A stretch of DNA of 64,000 nt from Pteria penguin (lineage: Eukaryota > Mollusca > Bivalvia > Pterioida > Pteriidae): the NCBI GenBank assembly GCA_035048485.1, contig CM068583.1, positions 25,292,841 to 25,356,840 on the forward strand, given 5' to 3'. The translations under genes and the position numbers were made by a program. Positions 35,913 through 45,800 of the stretch are shown piece by piece (position 1 is the stretch's first letter; each line of letters opens with the position of its first letter). The notes under the pieces were generated by a model. It searched no databases and was not told where the DNA came from. It saw only the letters and a list, made by a program, of their open reading frames with translations.

Positions 35913-37823
35913 ATAAAGTTATAATGTGAGATTGATTCTGGGGTCAAAAGGTCAACTTAAAGGGTCACTGTTACTTGAAATAGACATTTATCATTGTATT
36001 TCAGTTTGAAGATGATAGCTTGGGTTAAAAATGAATGATTCCTTTCAATCATCATTTAATGCTAGCTTATGTAAATGTCTAGGGTGGGATTGATTTTGGG
36101 ATCAAAAGGTCAATTCTAAAAATAACTTAAGAAAAAGACATTTATCACTGCATTACATTTGCCAGATAATTGAGTTAAGAAGGGATAGATTTCTTTTAAA
36201 CTTCATATAAGGTTAGCTTATTTAACTGGAAGGTACTATAGTATTATTTGTTGCTTGTCCATCCGTCTGTCTGTATACATGGTTTCCAGACAACAACTTC
36301 AGTCAGGAATAACTAATTTGATTCAAACTTCATACAATGTTAAGATGTAGATTTTTTATGACCAGAAGTTTGATTTCTTGCCATATTTTCTGACCTTGTG
36401 ACCATGGCCTTAGATTTTGACTTCTCAAAACTTTAATCTGGGATTGCTTTTGTTGTTGCCATATATTTTGAACTGTTTAGATATAGGACTTTGATTTTTG
36501 ACATGTAGAATTTTTATGAGCAGAACTTTCGTTCGGTGCCATCACTTTTGAACTTCTGTACTTGGCCTTTGCCCTCTACTTTTCAGACATTAACTTTGGC
36601 TATATCTTTACAACCATTAGTAATGGGTTTTTGATATTTTACATGTAGTTTCCTTATGACTAGAACGTTATTTAGTGCCATTACTTTTGACCTTGAACTT
36701 TGACCTATTTCTCTAAAAATCATTCTAGGTTTTTCGTTTGAACTTTTAGACACAGGGTTCTAAGATTTCATATGTAACTTCTTTATGACCAGGGCTTTCA
36801 TTCGGTGCTCTCTTTTTACCTCATGTCCTTGACCTAATTATGAAAAACTTTATTCTGGGCTCTATCGTTTAAACTTTATTCTGGGCTCTATTGTTTGAAC
36901 CATTAGAATTGGGGCTTTAGTATTTCATGTGTAAATTCCTTATGAACAACGCTTTCAGTTGGTGTGATCTCGTTTTGAAATCGTGATTTTGCCGTTGAAC
37001 ATTGACTCACTTTTCAAAACACATTATAGACTCTGCTTTTAATGTCTAGAGATGATTATGACCTGTTGATATTTGACTTTGTTTTGAAATGACAGTGTGA
37101 CATTGTCTGTCAAAGTTGGCCTTCATTATTGGTTTAAAAGAGTCTTTAACCCCAGCCTTCCCCTTTCTTATTTGTATTTTCTTTATGGAGAGGCTTTCCA
37201 ATTAATGTCATTATGTGAGATCTTGGCTGTCATATTTGATCTCCATTTCAAAAACATCGTATTCAAACATAAAAGCTAAGGATTTCATACTTCTCAGTAA
37301 GACTTTAAGTTTCTTGAAATTAGACCATTTCATTGATACCAAATTAATGATTTTGAGACAATGTTTCACACGATTGAAACAGATTTGACCTACATTAAGA
37401 GATTAAAGAAAAACATTACCCCTTTACTTTTTTGTCCCTCGCTTTTCGCGAAAGTTTGGATACATTAAATCTTGATTCAGCTGTCTATCCGTCCCTCTGT
37501 CATAAAAACTTTAAACATGATCATAACTTACTAACCGTAACACAGCCTTCTTATTTGGCATGTGTGTCCCTAATTGCAATACATTTCCGTTAATACCAAA
37601 ATTTTTATCATGTAACCATGACCAAGACCTTTGACCTACTTCAGTGTAACTTTGTAGCCGTAATACGTGGGGCATTCATATTTCGAATGTGTGTTCCTAA
37701 TTACAATACTTTTCTGTTGGTACCAGAATATTTTTTATGTGACCTTGACTGTGACCTTTGACTTACTTAAGTTATATCAATGTAACATTCTAACCGTAAG
37801 ACTTGGGGCCTTCATATTTGGCA
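35913..37823 (+). other. Degenerate tandem repeat region, no gene
   Basis: A series of loosely similar blocks of about 110-130 bp, each with variants of TTATGACCAG, TTTCATTCGGTG and TGACCTTTGACC-like text, runs from about 36240 to 37800. It is decayed repetitive DNA; no protein motif was found in the short frames. Confidence 0.45.
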
Positions 37824-37833
37824 TGTGTGTCTG

Positions 37834-38008
37834 AAGTTGGTTGGTTGGTTGGTTGGTGTTTTACGTCGCTTTCAACAATATTCCAGTTATATAGCGACAT
37901 GGAAGAAGGAGGTTACAACCTCTTAAACATAGTGGCGCAACCCGGGAATCGAACCCGATCGAGAGTGGCACAAGCCAAGCGCTTAACCACTACACCAAGT
38001 CTGCCCCC
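37834..38008 (-). mobile_element. tRNA-derived SINE, family S2, with target-site duplication
   Basis: On the minus strand it has box A TGGTGTAGTGG (complement at 37987-37997) and a perfect box B GGTTCGATTCC (complement at 37945-37955), then a body with GACATGGAAGAAGGAGGTT-type sequence and GTTTTACGTCGCTTTCAAC (plus-strand reading), ending in (GGTT)n at 37836-37855. A 10-bp target-site duplication TGTGTGTCTG flanks it at 37824-37833 and 38009-38018, which fixes both ends. The central block resembles the conserved core of metazoan MetaSINE-type elements, from general knowledge. It lies just upstream of the Helentron coding region, within older repeat. Confidence 0.8.
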
Positions 38009-38242
38009 TGTGTGTCTGTAGACATGCACAGCCATGACAATATGTCACAGAATACTGCACCCTTACTGATAGAACCCCCAAAGCAGGGAATCACAATTCT
38101 CTGAATTTGATTGTTCTTGTATGATAGAAGATGGGGCTTTGATGAATTTTTACTTTTATACATACATAGATCTGAAAGGTTTTTTTTTAAGCCAGTCCTA
38201 TTACAGACCCATCTTGATATGCAATTCCTTAATTTGTTATTT

Positions 38243-38267
38243 TTTATTCTTGTATCTATATTTCAGA
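38243..38267 (+). promoter_or_regulatory. Probable splice acceptor before Helentron coding region
   Basis: A pyrimidine-rich tract (TTTATTCTTGTATCTATATT) runs straight into CAG at 38264-38266, one base before the ATG at 38268. This fits an intron 3' splice site placing the coding start at the front of an exon. The matching donor was not identified. Confidence 0.4.
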
Positions 38268-38852
38268 ATGCCAAAGTGTAAAAAAAAATCACACAGGACA
38301 ATAACAATACAGAGAAAAAATCAAAGAAAATCAAAAGCAAAGTTAGCAGTATGTCCTGATGGTGAAGTTACAACTTCAGAGCAATTGGCAAGTAATGTGG
38401 AGGAGGAACATGCCTGCATGGGGTTGGCACCTTCTTGTGAGGAAAAACCTCTGGCCGCTTGGAAGTTGGCCTCTCAAAATGAGAAAACGCTTCTGAATGC
38501 CCTGAGGTTGTCACCTCCTCAGGGAAGTCGTCTGAGTGCCTCACAGAGAGACATGTCAGCGAACCCTGAATCTCCAGCGTGGGATTGTACTCCAGAGTGG
38601 GTACCTCTGCCAAAAAGCGGCATTGCAGGTCAGACGCAAACTGGGGAAGACACACATTCTGTGGCAACAGAATGGAGTCCCAGTATAATGGATACATTAA
38701 GAAAAGGTGTTAAAAAAGAAAACAATGATCATGAAACAGAATATGCTGATAAAATACAAGGATTGAAGTCAGAAATTTACACAAAATCTAATGTCAGATA
38801 TTCAAAAACAGCAATTTCTAATATAAGAAACAATTCCTTCATCAAAAAATAA
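38268..38852 (+). CDS. Helentron polyprotein, N-terminal segment (first frame)
   Basis: This 194-codon frame starts MPKCKKKSHRTITIQRKN, a strongly basic start that could act in nuclear import or DNA binding. A low-complexity Ser/Pro/Glu-rich stretch follows (residues about 30-130), then a charged segment. I chose the ATG at 38268 because it follows the acceptor CAG and begins the basic segment; in-frame ATGs further upstream lie in pyrimidine-rich non-coding text. The frame ends at a TAA created in an A6 run (38844-38849). With one A fewer the frame would pass directly into the next segment, whose first residues KIIQGNFHQG are a typical lead-in to the protease domain. Either the element is mutated, the run is an assembly error, or shifting occurs in translation. 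No domain of known function was recognised in this segment alone. Confidence 0.6.
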   Translation: MPKCKKKSHRTITIQRKNQRKSKAKLAVCPDGEVTTSEQLASNVEEEHACMGLAPSCEEKPLAAWKLASQNEKTLLNALRLSPPQGSRLSASQRDMSANPESPAWDCTPEWVPLPKSGIAGQTQTGEDTHSVATEWSPSIMDTLRKGVKKENNDHETEYADKIQGLKSEIYTKSNVRYSKTAISNIRNNSFIKK

Positions 38853-39867
38853 GATTATTCAAGGCAATTTCCATCAAGGTAATTCAATTTTTGGCGAAAA
38901 TGCTGGTAGTCAGTGTGTGGCAAACTGCTTGTGTGCAGCAATTTTCAACCAACTGAAACCTGTGTCATGTTGGCATTCTGAAGACATGGATAAAATTCTA
39001 ATAACAGGTAATGAATTATATGGGTTTCTGCAAGAAAGCAGTACAATAAATTATTCATATCTGTTGGTAAGTGAGCTGCCACATGTTTTAGATGTGTACA
39101 ATGATACTTTTGAAATATTATTTAAAGAATCTATTGCATCTATTATAGGATTTGATGAACAAGAAACACAGTATTCAGATTTCAATGCATTTCCAATTGA
39201 GGAGGCTCTGCAAGTGTCATTGATAGATACAGATTGTTGCTTTGTATGTTTTGGTGGAAATACACTCCTGGTAGGGAAGCAAAACAATGCGTTGTATGTG
39301 TTTGATTCACATTCAAGATCAAGAGAAGGTATGCTTCAACAAAATGGTAAGAGTACATGCATTCTCTTTGAAAATGTTGCAGAAGTTCTTGATCATATAA
39401 AAATGCTTTCTACATCAATGAATATCACTGTTAGTGTAGCATGTGAGATAACAGGCTGTACAATAAAAAAACAGTCCAGCAAAGATCTTGATATTACTCA
39501 CATAGATACAGATATTACACGATTCTTTCCTTTGACGACAAACACACAAGATGAATTATGCAAGTTGATTAACATACCATTGGGCAAAACAAATATCCAT
39601 CCTACAAAGTTTAGTGGTGATGTTGCAGGCAAACCAACAATAGTACATAAAGTGAAAGGAGATGGAAACTGTTTCTTCAGAGCTATTTCATATGCTATTA
39701 GTAATTCAGAAGATTGGTACAAAGCAACAAGGGAGGCTGTATGCAAATATGCAATCTCTAATCAAAGGAGCTTCCAACAGTTTCTATGGTCTGGGGTACC
39801 AGTCAGTTACATCCTACATTCATTTAGAAGAAATGGCAAAAGAGGATACATGGGCTACAGAGTTTGA
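38827..39867 (+). CDS. Helentron polyprotein, C76-like protease and first half of OTU (second frame)
   Basis: Open from 38827, with no ATG needed if read through from the preceding segment. The protease begins FGENAGSQCVANCLCAAIFN: an AG-x-QC motif with the candidate catalytic Cys at 38914-38916 and a later FDSHSR with the candidate His at 39310-39312. This matches the C76-type (herpesvirus tegument-like) ubiquitin-specific protease fold known from some animal Helitrons. About 115 residues later the OTU signature GDGNCFFRAIS appears (catalytic Cys 39670-39672). The OTU domain then loses frame: homologous continuation is in another frame from about 39797. A G4 run at 39793-39796 with one surplus G would explain it. 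OTU and C76 enzymes both remove ubiquitin-like modifiers; here they may cut a polyprotein or counter host ubiquitin signals, which is inference. Confidence 0.7.
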   Translation, partial: ETIPSSKNKIIQGNFHQGNSIFGENAGSQCVANCLCAAIFNQLKPVSCWHSEDMDKILITGNELYGFLQESSTINYSYLLVSELPHVLDVYNDTFEILFKESIASIIGFDEQETQYSDFNAFPIEEALQVSLIDTDCCFVCFGGNTLLVGKQNNALYVFDSHSRSREGMLQQNGKSTCILFENVAEVLDHIKMLSTSMNITVSVACEITGCTIKKQSSKDLDITHIDTDITRFFPLTTNTQDELCKLINIPLGKTNIHPTKFSGDVAGKPTIVHKVKGDGNCFFRAISYAISNSEDWYKATREAVCKYAISNQRSFQQFLWSGVPVSYILHSFRRNGKRGYMGYRV

Positions 39868-42800
39868 GATTATATGCACATCATGTTTATTGCAGTGCAA
39901 TATCTACACTTACACTTCAGGCAGATGGCTTAAGTACTCCCCAACACTTGTCAACAAAAAAATATCTGTTGGAGAACAAGGTATCTACCTAGATCATCAT
40001 AATGGAAATCATTACAATGTTGTTCTTGGAACTGAAGTTCCTGGTCATCCTATGAGAAATATTACTCTAAATATACATGAAAATGCTGAATTTTCTTCAA
40101 ACCTTGATTCGAATGGAGAGTATTTCACACACCGAAGTGACAGTAATCAGCAAGAGAAATGTAAAGATTCAAAACGCAAAAAGACAATGCGTATATGTCA
40201 AAAAAAGAGGTATGCAACAGATGAGGAATACAGGTTGAAAAAGAAAGAAATGAGCAAAATAAAGTATAAGAAAAATGCCACATTTCAACAACAAATAAAG
40301 AAGGCCAATAAAATAAAGTACAGAGAAAATGAACAACACAGACAAGAAATGAAGGAAAGGAGTAAAGAAAAGTATCAGAAAAATGTGGAATTCCAGCGAG
40401 AAGTGAAAAAATTCAGTACAGAAAAGTATGAAAAAAATGAACAATTCCAGCATGGTGTGAAAAAAGCCAGTAAGGAACGGTACCATTTGAATGAACAATT
40501 CAGACAAGAGCTGAAAAAAGACAGTAAAGAAAAATATCAAAATAATGAACAGTTTAAGCAGAAGGTGAAAAAAGCAAGTAAAGAAAAGTATAAGAACAAT
40601 GAACATTTTAAACAGGATGTGAAGAGAGCCAGTAAAGAAAAGTATAAAAAGAATGAACAATTTAAGCAGGATGTGAAGAGAGCCAGTAAAGAAAAGTATC
40701 AAAAGAATGAACAATTTAAGAAGGATGTGAAGAGAGCCAGTAAAGAAAAGTATCAAAAGAATGAACAATTTAAGCAGGATGTGAAAAAAGCCAGAAAAGA
40801 AAAGTATCGTACGAATGAAGAATTCAAAAGTAGTGTAAAAAAAACTAATAAATTGAAGTATCAACAGAATAAGGATTATCAAGAAAAAGTCAAGAATGCA
40901 AGCAAAAAGAGATACAAAAATGACACGCAACTAAGAGCATCAATGAAAATCAGATACATGACCAACACAGCATTTCGTGATAAATACAAAATGAAATGTG
41001 CAAAGAAATATCAAATTGATTTGAATTTTAGAAAGAAGAAAATTGATGAAATGAAAGAAAACTATTGGAATGACAAGAGAAATAAACCTGACGTTCACAA
41101 AATTCAAAAAGAGAAGGCAATGCACCGCAGGAAAATACAAAAGATAACAAAATATAATGTCCTCACAACTTCATTCCGTGAAAAAGTGTCTCAAGGCCCT
41201 GTTTATGCATGTGCTTCTTGTCTAAGACTTTTGTTTAATGACCAAGTTCAACAATGCAATCCAGATACATATGAAAAATGTTTGAGAAATGAAGGGCATA
41301 CAGCAAAAGAATTTTTTGCAAAAAGATCACCCCATGAGTGTGACAAAGCATGTAACCCAAATGGTTGTCCAAAATCAGGCTTGTGGATATGCAAAACTTG
41401 TCATAGAAAATTAGTAAGTGGTTCTATCCCTGCTGAATCAGCAATCAATAAAATGCAATTAGAAGAAATACCAGAGGAACTGAATGTGCTAAACAGTCTT
41501 GAACATCATCTTATTGCCCTACACATACCTTTCATGAAAGTAGTAGCATTGCCTAAAGGTGGCCAAAATGCAGTACATGGTCCAGTAGTTTGTGTTCCAG
41601 TTAACATAAAGAAAGTATCAATGTTACCACGAGCAGAAAACACAAATTTAATACTCAAGGTGAAATTGAAGAGAAAACTACAGTACAAAGGGCATTTTGA
41701 ATATCAGTTTGTGAACACTAGTCATATTGATTCAGCTCTTAAATACCTAAAAAGTAACAATGTTTGGTATAGGAACATCGAAATTGATCATCCACAGGAG
41801 AATTCTATGTCTGATGATTTATCAGAGGATGCAAATGATATAGATGGGAATATCCCTACAAGAAAAGCAGAAAATGTAAATCATCATGTGCTTGATAATG
41901 AAATTCATACAGAACAAGAGCAACAAGAAAAGCAGAGTAAGGAAGATGACAAAAATGTAGAAGATGAAAGAGAACAAGGGGTACAGTATGATACTTGCCT
42001 TCAGCCAGCAGACATTGGGCAAGAAGTTCTTGATCATTATTTTGATGATATTTTTAATATTGCACCTGGTGAAGGAAACAATCCTATAAGAATTCTGCAG
42101 GAAGAAGGCAATGAGGCAAAATGTTTTCCTAAGCATTTCCCCTCTGGGATTAATACATTTGATGAACAAAGGAATGTGAATATACAAATGCTTAGGTATT
42201 TCAACAATAGACTTATGAATGCTGATCATAGATTAGCACAGGACACAAATTACATATTTTACTGTCAGTATCTGTCGGAATTAAAACAAGTGATTGAGAA
42301 AACGCAGATATCACTACGAAAAGGTAAAGGTACATCAAAGGGGCAAATCAGAGACAATATACAAGATGAAAATGTATTGAGAAATCTTCTAAAAGGAGAT
42401 GAAGCACTGCGGTTTCTACAACCAATCAGAGGAACACCATCATATTGGCAAAGTGCTCAGAAGGATTTATTTGCAATGCTACGACAACTAGGCATACCAA
42501 CATGGTTTTGTTCGTTTTCGTCTGCTGAATTTCGATGGAAAGAAATACTGCAAGTTTTGTTGATACAACAGGGTGATTCCAGAAAGTATGAAGACCTTGA
42601 TTGGCTGGAAAAAAGTAAACTTTTGAAAAGTAACCCAGTAACCGTTGCGAGAATGTTTGACAAAAGGTTTCATGTATTTCTAAAAGACGTGATTTTATCT
42701 CCACAAAAACCTATTGGTGAAGTTATTGATTATTTCTATCGGATTGAATTCCAGCAAAGGGGATCACCACATGCTCATTGCTTATTTTGGGTACGAGATG

Positions 42801-45800
42801 CTCCAAAGTTAGACGAAGATGGCTCATCAGCTGTTTGTGATTTTATTGATAGGTATATTACGTGTGCAGTGCCGTCAGTTCAAAATGACCCAGACCTCAA
42901 TGATATAGTAAACAAAGTACAGCAGCATAGCAAAAATCATTCTAAATCTTGCAAGAAAAAGGGGACAAATTGTAGATTTAACTTTCCACGCCCTCCTTCA
43001 GAAAAGACATTTATTTGTAAAGAAAATACCATTGAAGAAAGCAGTGTAAACACTGAAGATCAGTCATTGCACAATATGACAAAATCAGATGCTAAGGCCT
43101 TGTTAACAAAAGTATGGGATATTGTCAACAGCAGCAACGACAGCACTCTTTCTGTGGATAGGTTATTCAAAAAGCTTGGAATTAACCAGACAATTTACGA
43201 AGAAGCACACAAAACATTAAACACAAAGCAAACAGTCATATTACGACGAGATCCTGATGAAGTCTGGACAAATCAGTATAATGCTCAACTGCTTCGATGC
43301 TGGGATGCTAACATGGATATACAGTTTGTTCTAGATCCATTCAGTTGTATTGTGTATATCATATCATACATTTCCAAAGCAGAGAGAGAAATGGGAATGC
43401 TTCTTCGCCAAACAAAGATCGAGTCGGAACAAGGAAACATGAATGCAAAACAAACAATGAGAGCAATAGGGTCAGCATACTTACATCATAGGGAAGTTGG
43501 TGTACAAGAAGCAGTTTACAGAGTATGTGGTTTGCATATGAAAGAATGTTCAAGGAATGTCATATTTATTCCTGTAGGAGAAAATCCAACACGCCTTAGT
43601 AAACCCTTGTCCCAAGTGAAGCGTAACAATATGGATGAAACTGACGATGAAAATTTATGGATGACCAATATAGTCGAAAGATATCAATGTAGACCGTGCG
43701 TCGATGAATTTGAGCAACTATGCTTGGCAGCATTTTGTTCATTCTATCGTGTTCTGGCAAAATCTCAAGTTAAAACTGCACTGAAAAGTAGCAATACGTT
43801 TGAATTACGGAATGGAAAAGGTTATATTCAGAAAAGAACCCACACAGATCCAGCAATTATTCGATATCCAAGATTCAGTGAACAGATAAGTCCTGAATTG
43901 TATTACCAGTCGATGTTGCAACTTTTTCTGCCATATTGGACCATGAAACAATTGAAACCCAAGGATTTTGAATTGTATCAAACATTTTATTTCAATGGAT
44001 TCGTACAATTTAAGAATGACAAAACCCTATACAAAGTTAGTGATATTGTTGCAAGAAATCGTGCAATGTTTGTTTGCAATGAAACAGCAATTGACCAAGC
44101 TGAAGAGATGTATGAAATGTTAGGACCACAAGAAGATGCGTGGGCAACACTTTGTCCTGAATCTGAGATTATGAACGACGAATGCAAATCGGTCAGAAAA
44201 GAACAATGTAGTATTCTAGAAGAGGAAGAATATGACGATCCAATTTTTGATATTAATGTTGTACCAAATATTTCCGTACATGTTGAGCAGAAGTCCACAG
44301 ATAGGTCTGAAATACTTTCAGTACTTAGAAACCTCAATTCCTTACAAAGAAAGACATTTTATGTAGTGAGGGACTGGTGTTTGAAAAAAATTCAAGGGTT
44401 AAACCCAGATCCATTCCATATATTTGTCACAGGCGGTGCTGGAACAGGAAAAAGTCATTTGATAAAAGCAATAGAATATGAATCAACACGACTCCTTGCC
44501 AAAACAATCACACAACCAGACAATATTACTATCCTTTTGACAGCATTCACGGGCACAGCAGCATACAACATTGGTGGCTGCACAATTCATCATGCTTTCA
44601 AAATACAACGAGCAATGCCCATTCCATATGATCCACTGAAAGAGCAAGCCTTGAGTCCTTTACGTGCTAAATTTGAACATTTAGAAATTCTAGTGATAGA
44701 TGAAGTATCGATGTTGTATAAGAGACTTCTGTACTACATACATGAAAGACTCGTCCAAATAAAGCGAATCCAGAAACCGTTTGGAGGAATATGTGTACTC
44801 GCAGTAGGTGATTTCTATCAGCTCCCACCAGTAAAACAAGTTAAAAGCGAACGCCTCTATAATGAAAGTGGTGCATACCCTGTAGACTACTGGAATGACT
44901 TATTTAAAATAGTACAGCTTGATGAAGTGATGAGGCAAAAAGAAGATGTACCATTCGCCAATGTATTGAACGAATTAAGAACACGTACACGAAACAAGTC
45001 TTTATCAAGCAATGCAGTTGTAATGCTCAAGGAATGTATCAGAGAGGGACCAGAGGGAAGTCTGCATGTATTTTCAAGAAATAAGGATGTAAATGCCTAC
45101 AACAATGACATGATCATGAAACAGTGCAAAGATCCAATTGAAGTTAAAGCAAGGGACTTCAGAAAAGATAAAACAAGCGGAAAGCTAGAAGAACTACAGA
45201 CACCATGTAACATGAATGGATCAGATATAATTCCTTCACAACTTCTTCTTGCAATAGAAGCACGAGTGATGCTGACAAGAAATATAGACGTAGCTGATGG
45301 GTTAGCAAACGGGGCTGTTGGTACAATAGTTAACATTTGTGGCAAAAGCAGCGAGATTATAGATACCATAGAAGTGAAATTTGACGATGAAAACGTAGGG
45401 AAAAAAAACGGTATAAAATCCACAAATGGAAACATAGTTCACATAGAAAGAGTAGAAGATGATGTAAAAAAAGGAAATATCGTTAGGCACCAGTTTCCAC
45501 TAAAGCTTGCATGGGCCTGCACTGCTCACAAAGTTCAAGGAATGACAACCAACGAAGTTGTTGTAAATTTGGATCATGTGTTCTGTCCTGGTCAAGCATA
45601 TGTCTCATTGAGTAGAGTTACCAAGAAAGACGGATTGTACATAAACACAAACAACGTAGAAACACTATTGTCCAAAATATACGCTGATGGAGATATAGCG
45701 CAAGCCATGGAAAAGATGCCAAAATTATACAACGAAAATGTAGAGCGGACAGACGATATGCAGGTCTCATCAGAAATAATTTTGTTCAATGTACAGAGTA

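Noticed and set aside
37620..37780. TGACCTTTGACC-like text as nuclear-receptor response elements
   Set aside because: The motif is part of a decayed repeat with many imperfect variants; no specific promoter context is visible.
38368..38697. Minus-strand frame of 109 codons opposite the Helentron N-terminus
   Set aside because: It lies wholly antisense to the better-supported plus-strand frame and has no recognisable motif.
39662..39796. The ATG at 39662 as the true start of the Rep-helicase protein
   Set aside because: These codons overlap the OTU catalytic-Cys segment in another frame; homology to OTU enters this frame only near 39797.
40169..40930. A 253-codon hydrophobic, repeat-rich minus-strand frame as a membrane protein
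   Set aside because: It is the exact antisense of the lysine-rich repeat block of the Helentron protein; the hydrophobic pattern is the complement of Lys/Glu-rich codons.
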